A stretch of 64,000 nt of DNA, taken from the IMG/VR virus record IMGVR_UViG_3300036770_004943, positions 64,001-128,000 of that record. One strand, given 5' to 3'. Below the pieces are notes generated by a model that was given only the letters and a program-made list of their open reading frames with translations, ran no database searches and was not told the DNA's origin. The translations under genes were made by a program, and so were the position numbers. The stretch is from a virus. Below are positions 9,148 to 16,949 of this stretch, piece after piece (position 1 is the stretch's first letter; every line of letters starts with the position of its first letter).

Positions 9148-9576
9148 TTATGCGTAGTAACGACCTTCTTTACTAGCTTTCATATGATCGATATGTCTTT
9201 GTCTTTGTTTTTGTTTCATATATGACATATGGTCTTGTTTACTTTTTTGTTGAACAAAAGTACCGATAGTTTCTTTTGATTTACGAACCTTATCTTCTAA
9301 CTTTGTAAAGTCATTTACAATACCGTCAATTTCTTTAGAATAACCATCTTTACCGGTTAATTTGGAATTACATAAATCCTCAAAAGCCATTTTAGCTTGT
9401 TGAATTGCTCTAACAATCTCATCAACTGTAGATAACTCACCGTTATTGGTTTTAAGTAATACAAGTGATTTCCCTTTTGGTTCAGCTGGTTGAGCCTTCA
9501 TTTGGGTATCATCTTCACGGATAATTTTTTTAACTAAGTTTTCTATATCGTTCTCATTAAGTCTAACTACTTTCAT
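9148..9576 (-). CDS. small protein with capsid-targeting-like leader
   Basis: 142 aa. The N-terminus (MKVVRLNENDIENLVKKIIRE) ends in I-R-E at residues 19-21, matching the (L/I)xE rule of T4-type prohead proteases. The mature part is helical, with coiled-coil character and a Lys/Gln/His/Met-rich C-terminus (YMKQKQRQRHIDHMKAS) that could bind nucleic acid. It converges on the bidirectional terminator and has its own late element. It may be an internal head protein; no family recognised. Confidence 0.6.
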   Translation of the reverse strand: MKVVRLNENDIENLVKKIIREDDTQMKAQPAEPKGKSLVLLKTNNGELSTVDEIVRAIQQAKMAFEDLCNSKLTGKDGYSKEIDGIVNDFTKLEDKVRKSKETIGTFVQQKSKQDHMSYMKQKQRQRHIDHMKASKEGRYYA

Positions 9577-9590
9577 AATTACATTTTCTA

Positions 9591-9600
9591 TATAAATATC
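9591..9600 (-). promoter_or_regulatory. late element
   Basis: Reads gatatttata on the minus strand, 14 nt upstream of the start at 9576. Confidence 0.55.
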
Positions 9601-9628
9601 TCACAATTAAATAAAATATCAATATATG

Positions 9629-9659
9629 TTGACGGATTAAAACAAAAAGATTATCTTTG
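9629..9659 (+). promoter_or_regulatory. host-type promoter for the first WCT gene
   Basis: TTG (9629-9631) and TATCTTTG (9652-9659) with a 20-nt spacer, the Bacteroidota -33/-7 pattern. It faces away from the late element just to its left. Confidence 0.75.
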
Positions 9660-9693
9660 TATAGTTATTAATCAAAATAGATTGTTTTAAAAT

Positions 9694-10452
9694 ATGGCAA
9701 AGAAAAAAGACCTTAAAGAACAGAACCCTAAGTTTATGATAGATTTAGTTGAAATCTTAGCGGAAAATGACCCATCGGTAACAAATAAATATTTACCGTT
9801 CATGATTAAACAAGCTGAAACTTGGGTTGATTGGCTTAAAGAGGAACTTAAAACCAACACATTCAAAGAAATGTTTGATATTGTAAAAGAGTTTGAGGAT
9901 TTATCTAGTAAAAATTTATTAGATAATAAAGACATCTATTCTTACGGCTCAAATCAAGAAATTGTTGATACCATTAAATTGGCACGTGAAAAAGTAACCA
10001 AGAGTCAGGTTAAAAAATTTGAAACTATTACTTTACACGAAGACGATAGATTTTTGGTACTCCAACCATTAACTTCTCGTAGTTCAAATGTTTATGGTAA
10101 ATCAACCAAATGGTGTGTTTCTTCTGACCAAAATGATTTTAAGAAATACTTTAACCAATACACTGAGAATGGTGTTCTTGTGTTTGTGATTGACAAATCA
10201 ATCAAAGAAGAACAAACTCGTGATAACATCTTCTCTAAGGTGGCCTTCCATAACGATAAAACCAAAACAGGTCATTCAGCAACTACAATTTGGGATTCAA
10301 AAGATGTTCAAGTTTCAGCTGTAGGTATGATGGAGTTGATGGAAATTATACCACAGGATGTAATGAAAGTGGTTAACACAACTCTTAAAGGTAAGACCAA
10401 TAAGGAACTTGCCAAAGAGAGAGGCATTAAAGATGATATCTACAAAGGGTAA
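9694..10452 (+). CDS. WCT-family protein, early form without leader
   Basis: 252 aa, the smallest of five paralogs in this window. It has the N-terminal family signature in weak form (ENDPSVTNKYLPFM at about residues 26-39) and the core motif SSNVYGKSTKWCVSS at about residues 129-143, followed by YFNQYTENGVLVFVID. Unlike the other four it has no (L/I)xE leader and is driven by a host-type promoter, so it should act inside the cell early in infection. Biochemical activity is unknown; conserved Gly, Thr, Trp and Cys suggest an active or binding site. Confidence 0.75.
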   Translation: MAKKKDLKEQNPKFMIDLVEILAENDPSVTNKYLPFMIKQAETWVDWLKEELKTNTFKEMFDIVKEFEDLSSKNLLDNKDIYSYGSNQEIVDTIKLAREKVTKSQVKKFETITLHEDDRFLVLQPLTSRSSNVYGKSTKWCVSSDQNDFKKYFNQYTENGVLVFVIDKSIKEEQTRDNIFSKVAFHNDKTKTGHSATTIWDSKDVQVSAVGMMELMEIIPQDVMKVVNTTLKGKTNKELAKERGIKDDIYKG

Positions 10453-10468
10453 TCTTTAATCTTGATAG

Positions 10469-10498
10469 ATGGGAAGTATTTACAAAATTACTTCCCAT
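10469..10498 (+). terminator. terminator after the first WCT gene
   Basis: 10-bp stem (atgggaagta / tacttcccat) followed by TTTTTATTTTT. The ATG inside the stem is not the start of the next gene. Confidence 0.8.
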
Positions 10499-10554
10499 TT
10501 TTATTTTTACCTTGTGATTAAAAAGAAAATAAAAAAACATCATCTTACTTATAC

Positions 10555-10560
10555 GGAGGA
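10555..10560 (+). promoter_or_regulatory. strong Shine-Dalgarno sequence (unusual here)
   Basis: GGAGGA lies 7 nt before a TTG at 10568. It is the only such strong site I noticed in the window and decides the start of the following gene. Confidence 0.55.
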
Positions 10561-10567
10561 GAGCCAT

Positions 10568-10834
10568 TTGTTGGATATACCACACTTTGACTTAACCGAA
10601 GGAGCCACGATTGGTTACACTATTGCCCAAAACCTCACGATAGAAAACGTGGTAAATAATTGGCGGGTTAATTTAGGTGGGGAAGAAAGACTTCATTTAG
10701 ACTCAAATGGTGATATGAGAATAACTGGTGTGATGAAAGCATTAGGTTCGGTTAGATGGAATCAAGAGTTTCAAATACTACAATTTTGGGATGGGAACTC
10801 TTGGGTAAATTTAGTCAGCCAAGGCATCGTTTAA
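10568..10834 (+). CDS. small tail-fibre-like protein
   Basis: 88 aa if it begins at TTG 10568 behind GGAGGA. The frame extends upstream to an ATG at 10469, but that lies in a terminator stem and encodes an implausible Lys/aromatic-rich stretch. The protein is beta-like; its C-terminus (LGSVRWNQEFQILQFWDGNSWVNL) resembles the short repeats at ends of phage tail-fibre and decoration proteins ('..v..y..g.l...dG..W..l'). It overlaps the convergent gene at its 3' end by 24 bp. Different translation signal and codon context may indicate a recent arrival. Confidence 0.5.
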   Translation: MLDIPHFDLTEGATIGYTIAQNLTIENVVNNWRVNLGGEERLHLDSNGDMRITGVMKALGSVRWNQEFQILQFWDGNSWVNLVSQGIV

Positions 10835-11134
10835 AAACTGTCTAATTGTCCTTCTAACAATTGGTTCGGGGATGTTTGAAAAATCTTCTGAAATTTCAAA
10901 ATAAATTTTATTCACCAAATACTTCTTATGGTCTTCAATAAATCTAGGTTTATCATCGACAATAATATATTTTTTGTTTGGGAAAATGTCGTGGGTTGAC
11001 GGAAATTCCCATACACGATATTCTTTGATTAAAAAATTCATCAAACCTTTACTAATACCACCCAAATATAAAGGGTCAACCCAACTATAATCTTCTTCGG
11101 ATTCTTTTAATATTTTTTTAATTAATTTTCTCAC
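10811..11134 (-). CDS. small protein with capsid-targeting-like leader
   Basis: 107 aa with a GTG start; the ATG overlapping it is followed at once by TGA. The leader MRKLIKKILKE is a short basic amphipathic helix ending in L-K-E (residues 9-11), close to the leader of the zincin gene at 15605 (MKESIKKILRE). The remainder is a mixed alpha/beta domain with no recognised family. Its start lies only 3 nt from a late element. Confidence 0.6.
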   Translation of the reverse strand: MRKLIKKILKESEEDYSWVDPLYLGGISKGLMNFLIKEYRVWEFPSTHDIFPNKKYIIVDDKPRFIEDHKKYLVNKIYFEISEDFSNIPEPIVRRTIRQFLNDALAD

Positions 11135-11137
11135 ATT

Positions 11138-11147
11138 TATAAATATC
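11138..11147 (-). promoter_or_regulatory. late element
   Basis: Reads gatatttata on the minus strand with only 3 nt before the GTG start at 11134, the shortest gap in the set. Confidence 0.5.
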
Positions 11148-11161
11148 CAATAAATTATGTT

Positions 11162-11169
11162 TATATTTG
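11162..11169 (+). promoter_or_regulatory. host-type -7 element
   Basis: TATATTTG ends exactly 4 nt before the ATG at 11174. No clear TTG lies at -33, so it may be weak. Confidence 0.55.
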
Positions 11170-11173
11170 TGTT

Positions 11174-11410
11174 ATGAAATTTAAATCTTTAAAAGAACAG
11201 TATACTGAAATGATGGGTAATAAAATATCTGTTAGTCTTGAGGATTTAACGGATAATGAAAAAACCCTTATTGAGGCCGGATTTGATTTATTTTCCGAAA
11301 AAATGGAAGATATTAAAATTCTTAACGATGAAATTAGAAGAATTTCAATTGAATTAGCTAATTTAAAATCTTTTAATGAAGATTTGTTTAAAGATAGTGA
11401 TGAAGATTAA
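11174..11410 (+). CDS. 78-aa helical protein, unknown
   Basis: A charged, largely helical protein (MKFKSLKEQYTEMMGNKISV at the start) with heptad-like Ile/Leu spacing in its second half. The stop region overlaps the convergent HNH gene by 4 bp. Early-type promoter, so probably an intracellular accessory protein. Confidence 0.5.
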   Translation: MKFKSLKEQYTEMMGNKISVSLEDLTDNEKTLIEAGFDLFSEKMEDIKILNDEIRRISIELANLKSFNEDLFKDSDED

Positions 11411-12099
11411 TTGACAATATATTTACCACCTTTGGATAAATTATCCTTTTCCCATAACGGTTGAAGATTATTTAATGACCAACAATCTTGAAAGTCTTTA
11501 TCGGTTGGTTCTTTAATATTAAAAGAAACCATTGGTTTAATGTGGTCGACATGCCATTGTCCATAGTTTTCCCAAGTCATATCTTTTACGAATTTAGATT
11601 CTAAATGTTTAATTAGTTCTTCCAAAGTATAAGGCAGTAAATCAAAAGTATTTTTATACTTATCGACATTTCTTTCTTTTAAACAAGTGTAGATGGCAGT
11701 TCTGGTATAACAAGCCAGTTTATAAGCCGGGTCAGAATCTTTTTTGGTTTTTTCGTAATGTCTTTTATATTCGTTTAATAATTCACGATTTTCTTCACGC
11801 CATTTAGCATGATATTCACGTAAATGATTACGGTTTTTTTCGGACCATATTTTGTGGTATCCGGATAATTTTTCTTTATTTTTATCTCTCCATTTTTTAT
11901 CAGCAATTTCTTTACCACCAGTCCATTTACGACCAGAGGGACCTAATTTAACACCTTTATTTTTAAAATTTCTTAAAATAATTGATTTATGGAACCCAAA
12001 CCTATCGGATAATGAAGGTGTACCGACATATTCATCGTTGTACAATCTTATCATTTCATTTAACACATCTTCTGGTATTTCTATTTTTTTCTTTCCCAT
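11407..12099 (-). CDS. HNH homing endonuclease (free-standing)
   Basis: 230 aa. An N-terminal helix-turn-helix-like part (LNEMIRLYNDEYVGTPSLSD) is followed by a basic linker in which a unit of the type 'W..KN....REYHAKWREENREL' repeats, a DNA-tracking feature of phage homing endonucleases. The C-terminal HNH nuclease has HVDHIKPMVSFNI (about residues 184-196) and a later N-N-L-Q-P-L-W-E-K-D-N-L-S-K segment. It is a selfish DNA element, placed between a small early gene and the capsid gene. Confidence 0.85.
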   Translation of the reverse strand: MGKKKIEIPEDVLNEMIRLYNDEYVGTPSLSDRFGFHKSIILRNFKNKGVKLGPSGRKWTGGKEIADKKWRDKNKEKLSGYHKIWSEKNRNHLREYHAKWREENRELLNEYKRHYEKTKKDSDPAYKLACYTRTAIYTCLKERNVDKYKNTFDLLPYTLEELIKHLESKFVKDMTWENYGQWHVDHIKPMVSFNIKEPTDKDFQDCWSLNNLQPLWEKDNLSKGGKYIVN

Positions 12100-12103
12100 A
12101 TAA

Positions 12104-12112
12104 TATAAATAT
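12104..12112 (-). promoter_or_regulatory. late element before the HNH endonuclease
   Basis: Reads atatttata on the minus strand, 4 nt before the start codon at 12099. Confidence 0.5.
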
Positions 12113-12147
12113 ACCCGTATTACATATTATTGTAAATGGATTATAAA

Positions 12148-12172
12148 AAAAGAGGGACTTAGTCCCTCTTTT
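12148..12172 (-). terminator. terminator after the capsid gene
   Basis: Inverted repeat aaagagggact/agtccctcttt with T/A runs on both sides; it closes the scaffold-capsid transcript. Confidence 0.85.
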
Positions 12173-12192
12173 CTATTATTTAAGATTACTTA

Positions 12193-13980
12193 TTAACGTA
12201 ATTCTCTAACGTCAAAAGTTCTCAATCCGTCTACTCTGATATGGCCGTAAAAGCGGTTGTTCACCATTTTTTTGGCGTAACGAGTCATGATACCTTTTAC
12301 AGGTACGAAGTTGAACGGATTGTACATTGTAGGAGTTAACTGCATCGGTACGTATGGAGCGTAGATGTAGCCAGTGTCTAACAATGACTTACCTTTGTGT
12401 CCAATGATAATTGAGTATGCTGGAGCGTAAGGGTCACGGTATACAGTGTAACGACCACTTAATGAACCTACTCTTTCAATACCCATGTTATACTGATCTT
12501 GTTCAGGAGCCGCGTTAGATACGTGGAAGTATTCTAAATCATCAAATACTGCTGATACTTCAGAAGATACAACTACGAAGTTAGCACCACCTCTTAAAGT
12601 TGATTTGTGAATTTGAGCTGAGATTTGGTTGATAGCGGTCATCAAAGTCTGATTCCAATCTTTTTGAGTGTAAGCAGTTGATTGAGGTAAACGCTTCCAT
12701 CCGTTGTAATCCCAACGTAATTGCCATGCTGCACCTTTTCTTAAGTCGATTAGGATTTCACGGTCAATTTCAGCCGCAACTTGTTCTGATAACAATGCTG
12801 TTAATTCAGCTTCAGCATCAATGTTGTGGAATGCACTAACGTCTTGTGCTAATTCAGGAGTCCATGTTGCTCTCAATTTTCTTTCAGTAACAGATACAGT
12901 TACAGATTGAAGTTCGAAAGAAACTTCACCCATTGCTGATTCAGCTTCAAGGTCAGAATATCTTCTCCAAGTTACTAACGGAGCAGAATCACAAATTGTT
13001 GTTCCAGTGTAGTCAGCACCGATGTAACCATCGAATGTATTAGCTCCACAAGAAACACAAACTGGGTGAGTTAAATCCAATTCAATATAAAGTTTTCCGT
13101 TAGGAGAACAAATATCACTGTATTGAACCATTGCTTTACCATATTTTTGTGTTACAACACGGAAAGGAATTGAGTCACCTGTAGCGAAAATAGTTTGACC
13201 GTTTGGATCTAAAACATCAGCTTGAGCAACTACAGTTAAAGATGCTAAGAAAGTCTCAGTATCCATTTCATTACCATCTGGAGTTGATAAACGACCAGCA
13301 TCGATAGATGAGAAACCGTTTAACTCAATGATTTGATGACGTAAAGAACCATCAGAAGCTGCTGGAGCTTTACCATCCATAAATTCCATACCATTTGTAC
13401 AAGCTGTCCAAGTTACACACTTAGCTGTATCATCAACAACTAATGTAATTTCACCTTTTGATTGATCGTACATTCCGTCATTGTAGAAAGCGTCATAAAG
13501 ATTCTTTAAACAATTGCTGTAAGTTGTAGGATCACATTCACTGATACAAGTCGCGATAAGTGGTTGTCCGTGTTTAGATGTACCACCGTTAACACCGTCG
13601 TTAAAATTAGTATCGTTTATTCTTTCAGAATACTTAGGAATGAAATAAAACAATTTACCGATAGGTAAATTTAAAGCCTGTACAGAAACGATGTCGTTAG
13701 CTAATAATTTAGAGAAAACACGTCTTACGATAGGAAACACAACTGTTTCGAAAGAACCAGAAGAACTAGCTTGTGATCCAACACCACCAGCTGTAGTAGT
13801 TTCGTTAATAAGAATTGACGCTTGATTTTCATATAACAAAGCGATGTTTTCTTTAATGTGGCCTTCAAGACCCTCTAGAAATCCTAATGATTCCCATTTG
13901 TTTACGGTTGCCTCACGGATTGCTTTTTGGTGTTTTAACCCGATGTTTCCAACCTCACCTGATTTTAATAGATATCCCAT
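12193..13980 (-). CDS. 23: major capsid protein, T4 gp23-type
   Basis: 595 aa (T4 gp23 is 521). The segment ERKLRATWTPELAQDVSAFH and the following DAEAELTALLSEQVAAEIDR correspond to the conserved spine region of gp23 (T4: ..QLKAAYSIELAQDLRAVHGMDADAEL..). Further matches are GRYTVYRDPYAP, GYIYAPYVPMQLTP and the terminal G-x-x-TRY. An I-N-E at residues 58-60, followed by TTTAGG, sits where T4 gp23 is cut (after E65, before a Gly-rich stretch), so it is very probably the maturation site. The extra length falls in the middle (about residues 140-330) and is Cys/Gly-rich, probably a surface domain. It lacks its own late element and follows the scaffold-like gene. Confidence 0.92.
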   Translation of the reverse strand: MGYLLKSGEVGNIGLKHQKAIREATVNKWESLGFLEGLEGHIKENIALLYENQASILINETTTAGGVGSQASSSGSFETVVFPIVRRVFSKLLANDIVSVQALNLPIGKLFYFIPKYSERINDTNFNDGVNGGTSKHGQPLIATCISECDPTTYSNCLKNLYDAFYNDGMYDQSKGEITLVVDDTAKCVTWTACTNGMEFMDGKAPAASDGSLRHQIIELNGFSSIDAGRLSTPDGNEMDTETFLASLTVVAQADVLDPNGQTIFATGDSIPFRVVTQKYGKAMVQYSDICSPNGKLYIELDLTHPVCVSCGANTFDGYIGADYTGTTICDSAPLVTWRRYSDLEAESAMGEVSFELQSVTVSVTERKLRATWTPELAQDVSAFHNIDAEAELTALLSEQVAAEIDREILIDLRKGAAWQLRWDYNGWKRLPQSTAYTQKDWNQTLMTAINQISAQIHKSTLRGGANFVVVSSEVSAVFDDLEYFHVSNAAPEQDQYNMGIERVGSLSGRYTVYRDPYAPAYSIIIGHKGKSLLDTGYIYAPYVPMQLTPTMYNPFNFVPVKGIMTRYAKKMVNNRFYGHIRVDGLRTFDVRELR

Positions 13981-14010
13981 TTTTATTTGTTTTTGTTTTT
14001 TTGTTATTTA

Positions 14011-15465
14011 TTATTTTTTATATGAGTACTCCCAAAGTTTTTTCATGTTTTGTAACTCAGGGTGTACAAATACGCTTGATTCATTGATTTGTGCTCCACT
14101 TGAAGCGGTTTTATTGATTTTCTCATCGATAGATTCCTTAATAGGTGTTTTACCGTTTGAGTATTCTTTAACAAGTTGTTTATAAATTGATTGAGACTCT
14201 TTTAAATCTTTAGCGGAATCTAATCTTTTTAAAATGTCTTGTTTTTCTTCTTTAGTGGTAGAGTTTTCAGTGAACAATCTTACAGCGTAAGTAAGATTGC
14301 TATTAAATACAGCCACTTCTTGAAGTTTCTTTCTGAATTGTTTAAGAGCGTCAACCATTTTTTCTTGAGTTTCTTTTAATTCAGTATTTTCATTTTCAAT
14401 AGAAGTAAGTTTTGTATTTAAATTTGTATTTTCTTTGATGAGTTTTGTGATTTGTGGAGTTGTCGATTCACCAACGTACAAATGTCTTGGTGCCGCTTTT
14501 GGTTTATCCAACCCTTTACGACCAAATCTTCTACCTGCACCCAAAGTACGAGACATGTAAGACATTTCATCTTCATCGTCTTGTTTACCCATTGATTTTT
14601 CTATAGCCATACCTCTTTTCTTTTCATAAGAAGAGATGTCATGGTCTTTATTTAAATCAGCTTTTTCTGGGTGTTTTAAACCACTTTTTTTGTAGTTCAT
14701 GTAAGAAGACATATCATCTTCAGAATCCATATAATCCATGTGATCTTCAGAATCCATATAATCCATGTAATCCTCATCTACAACAATTTCATAGATAACT
14801 TCACCAGAATCTTCAACACCCTCTTCAATTTCACCAGCTTCAACGCTAGTAACACCTCCAGTTGGGTTCATTTCGATTCTGTATTCAGAACCAGATTTGT
14901 TATCTTTTAAAGTGACCATACCATTGTCATTAACAACTTCAATTTCATCTTCAGGTCCCATTTTCTTAAAAACGGAAATCACATCAGGTAATTTATGATT
15001 TGTAAGGTCTTGAACCTCAACATCACCAGTTGTATCCATGCCCATGTCAAAGTCTAAATCCATTTCACCTTCTTCAGATTCATCACCTAAATCAAGATCC
15101 ATGTCTTCAGATTCGTCACCTAAGTCGATATCTAAATCTTCTTCTTCACCTTCACCCTCTTCAGTGTCAAAGTCTAAATCCATTTCACCTTCTTCAGATT
15201 CATCACCTAAATCAAGATCCATGTCTTCTTCCTCTTCATCTTCTTCAGTGTCAAGGTCGAGGTCAAGGTCTTCACCTTCCTCTTCTTCCTCTTCTTCTTT
15301 CAATCTTTTCGAACCAGTTAATGATTCCTTTACCATTTCTTCAATTTCTGAACTCATTGTTTGAGTCAGTATTTCTTTTGCGTTAGATTTGAAAGCGGCG
15401 TCGATTTGTTCAGCCTCTAAAAGAGCTTCCTCAATAATTGATTTCTTTTCGTTTGCCATTTTCAT
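14011..15465 (-). CDS. prohead core/scaffold-like protein, highly acidic
   Basis: 484 aa. N-terminal helices contain (L/I)xE motifs (IIE, LLE) and are followed by about 100 residues of Asp/Glu/Leu/Met repeats, a Met/Tyr/Asp/Ser-rich stretch (DYMDSEDHMDYMDSED), and a C-terminal coiled coil (LIKENTNLNTKLTSIENENT). Position directly upstream of the capsid gene, acidity and coiled coil match T4 gp22, the scaffold degraded by the prohead protease, although it is longer (gp22 is 269 aa). It contains a perfect 64-bp repeat in its DNA. Forward frames across it are shadows of the acidic repeats. Confidence 0.75.
   Translation of the reverse strand: MKMANEKKSIIEEALLEAEQIDAAFKSNAKEILTQTMSSEIEEMVKESLTGSKRLKEEEEEEEGEDLDLDLDTEEDEEEEDMDLDLGDESEEGEMDLDFDTEEGEGEEEDLDIDLGDESEDMDLDLGDESEEGEMDLDFDMGMDTTGDVEVQDLTNHKLPDVISVFKKMGPEDEIEVVNDNGMVTLKDNKSGSEYRIEMNPTGGVTSVEAGEIEEGVEDSGEVIYEIVVDEDYMDYMDSEDHMDYMDSEDDMSSYMNYKKSGLKHPEKADLNKDHDISSYEKKRGMAIEKSMGKQDDEDEMSYMSRTLGAGRRFGRKGLDKPKAAPRHLYVGESTTPQITKLIKENTNLNTKLTSIENENTELKETQEKMVDALKQFRKKLQEVAVFNSNLTYAVRLFTENSTTKEEKQDILKRLDSAKDLKESQSIYKQLVKEYSNGKTPIKESIDEKINKTASSGAQINESSVFVHPELQNMKKLWEYSYKK
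15045..15228. repeat. 64-bp perfect direct repeat inside the scaffold-like gene
   Basis: Copies at 15045-15108 and 15165-15228, 120 bp apart and in frame, encode the acidic unit built on GDESEEGEMDLDFD. A recent in-frame duplication is the simplest explanation. Confidence 0.9.
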
Positions 15466-15492
15466 TTTTTTAATTTAACGAATTATAGAATC

Positions 15493-15506
15493 CTGCATGT
15501 GTATGC
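15493..15506 (-). other. small hairpin in the leader of the scaffold-capsid operon
   Basis: TGCAT-gtgt-ATGCA stem-loop between the late element and the scaffold start. It lies in the longest late leader in the set (51 nt) and could stabilise or regulate the mRNA. Confidence 0.4.
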
Positions 15507-15516
15507 AAGATTTTTA

Positions 15517-15525
15517 AATAAATAT
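15517..15525 (-). promoter_or_regulatory. late element of the scaffold-capsid operon
   Basis: Reads atatttatt on the minus strand, 51 nt upstream of the scaffold start, leaving room for a genuine 5' leader. Confidence 0.55.
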
Positions 15526-15589
15526 GTTTGCCTACAGCAAAGTGCGAGAAGTCAAGATAAAAAATGTAAAAAATTTAATTAAAAAATTA

Positions 15590-15599
15590 GATATTTATT
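15590..15599 (+). promoter_or_regulatory. late element before the zincin gene
   Basis: Reads gatatttatt and ends 5 nt before the ATG at 15605. Confidence 0.55.
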
Positions 15600-15604
15600 A
15601 ATTG

Positions 15605-16081
15605 ATGAAAGAAAGTATTAAAAAAATACTCAGAGAATACACTGAAAAATGGTCAAATCACCATGATTTTATGAAAAAGGTTGATTATGCACAGGAAAAA
15701 GCGATAGAGGATTCAGATTTTCCTGCTGAAACAGAAAAAATTGACCACATGAAAAATAAAATTAAAAAAAGAGTAGAAAAAGCTTACAAAGAGGTTACTG
15801 GTAAGGAACCTGTGAGTGATGATAATATTATTGTTAAAGTTGATGATAATATTAAAGCCGGTAAAATAGGATCATTCAAACACCCAGAAAGTAAAAAAGA
15901 CCTCGGGATTATGAAAGTACACCCCAAGGCCTTAAATGATATTAGTTATGTTGAGGACATAATTAAACACGAGTTAATTCATGCCGCTCATGGATTAGAA
16001 GACGAAGAAGCTAGAAACCACGGAGGTGTCTTTCAACAAGTCGCCGATAAAGTGGGTTTACCCAAAAAATATCGCCGTTAA
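15605..16081 (+). CDS. SprT-like zinc metallopeptidase with capsid-targeting-like leader
   Basis: 158 aa from ATG 15605 (a TTG three bases earlier is less likely). Leader MKESIKKILRE ends in L-R-E at residues 9-11. The catalytic motif HELIH (residues 122-126: two zinc-binding His and the catalytic Glu) continues as HELIHAAHG, and NHGGVFQQ at 138-145 supplies a likely third ligand, His139. HExxHA...HG.xF is the arrangement of small SprT/zincin-type peptidases. If the leader is real, the peptidase is packaged in the head and delivered to the host. It converges with a DUF4494 gene, overlapping by 4 bp. Confidence 0.75.
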   Translation: MKESIKKILREYTEKWSNHHDFMKKVDYAQEKAIEDSDFPAETEKIDHMKNKIKKRVEKAYKEVTGKEPVSDDNIIVKVDDNIKAGKIGSFKHPESKKDLGIMKVHPKALNDISYVEDIIKHELIHAAHGLEDEEARNHGGVFQQVADKVGLPKKYRR

Positions 16082-16311
16082 GTTTTAACAGGAACTTCAA
16101 TTACATCTTCGATTGGACTTTTAGTTGTACTTACAATTTCATAATCCATTACAGAATCTTTTAAATAAGTACGTGTACGAGCCTCAGCCTCAGTACAAGT
16201 CATTGCATCCACAAGGTACTGTGTTTTAATTTTTTTCATCTTACCATTACTTTCGTTGATGGTTTCAAATTCTACTTTTACTAAAAAGTATTTTGCTACG
16301 TTGTTATCCAT
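16078..16311 (-). CDS. DUF4494-like protein
   Basis: 77 aa. The pattern (YFLVKVEFETINESNGKMKK, then YLVDAMTCTEAEARTRTYL and DYEIVSTTKSPIEDVI) fits DUF4494, a small family known to me from Bacteroidota and their phages, which supports the host assignment. Function unknown. Confidence 0.65.
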   Translation of the reverse strand: MDNNVAKYFLVKVEFETINESNGKMKKIKTQYLVDAMTCTEAEARTRTYLKDSVMDYEIVSTTKSPIEDVIEVPVKT

Positions 16312-16354
16312 TTTTAAATTATTTTAAATCGTTATATAGTAATTTTATACAAAA

Positions 16355-16384
16355 AAAGGGGATATGTAAACTACAATCCCCTTT
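16355..16384 (-). terminator. terminator after the CAP-domain gene
   Basis: Stem aaaggggat/atcccctttc with a 12-nt loop; on the minus strand it ends in a run of T. Confidence 0.7.
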
Positions 16385-16403
16385 CTATTAACTAATTTAA
16401 AAA

Positions 16404-16937
16404 TTATTTTATCTGAAATGTTTGAGCAACTGTTGCTTTGTAATAAAAAGGTCCCCCACCTTTAAATAATTCATTACCAAAAATGATATTATTCTTTTTG
16501 ATTAAATTCTTGAGTTCGACATGAACAGCACCGTATTTATCATCCGATAACATAATTTTATTATGACTTTTACTAAGATACCAACCATAAACTGTTTGAG
16601 TAGCACAAAAAATGTTAAAATCTTTTATAACATCTTCGTAAAATAGATTATAATATTTTTTAATAAAAATTTTATATCCATCAGTTATTAAAAAACCATT
16701 ACCATACGCAACATTTTCCGAATAGGTATAACCATGACTATGGTAGATACTATCATTCATAATCATATTATTAGAATGTTTTACACAATTTTTGTAAAGT
16801 TCATCGGACCAAACTAAACCGTTTTTACCATTTTTAATACGATATTGGTTTATATAACCAAAAGTTAAAGAGTCTAAATTCTGACTAAACAAAAATGTGT
16901 TAACAAAAACAAATATAATTGTTATAAGATTTTTCAT
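16404..16937 (-). CDS. secreted CAP-domain (SCP/PR1-like) protein
   Basis: 177 aa from the ATG at 16937; an upstream GTG at 16964 is disfavoured because a promoter lies between. A Sec signal peptide is clear (MKNLITIIFVFVNTFLFSQ, cut after SQ-like residues). The rest fits the CAP superfamily: INQYRIKNGKNGLVWSDELY at the start, CVKHSNNM with the first His, HSHGYTYSENVAYG with His/Glu, and a late C-x-x-x-x-V-Y-G-W segment. Bacterial CAP proteins act in the periplasm or outside the cell. In a phage it may alter the envelope during infection or lysis. Confidence 0.75.
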   Translation of the reverse strand: MKNLITIIFVFVNTFLFSQNLDSLTFGYINQYRIKNGKNGLVWSDELYKNCVKHSNNMIMNDSIYHSHGYTYSENVAYGNGFLITDGYKIFIKKYYNLFYEDVIKDFNIFCATQTVYGWYLSKSHNKIMLSDDKYGAVHVELKNLIKKNNIIFGNELFKGGGPFYYKATVAQTFQIK

Positions 16938-16941
16938 AAAA

Positions 16942-16949
16942 CAAATATA
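16942..16949 (-). promoter_or_regulatory. host-type -7 element
   Basis: TATATTTG on the minus strand, exactly 4 nt before the ATG of the CAP-domain gene. This spacing supports that start. Confidence 0.6.

Noticed and set aside
10469-10567. ATG at 10469 as start of the tail-fibre-like gene
   Set aside because: The ATG is inside a terminator stem and the extra residues are not plausible; GGAGGA plus TTG at 10568 is a better start.
15030-15386. Long forward open frames across the scaffold gene
   Set aside because: They are reverse shadows of Asp/Glu-rich codons and repeats; composition (Ser/Pro/His/Leu runs) is not protein-like and no start signals are present.
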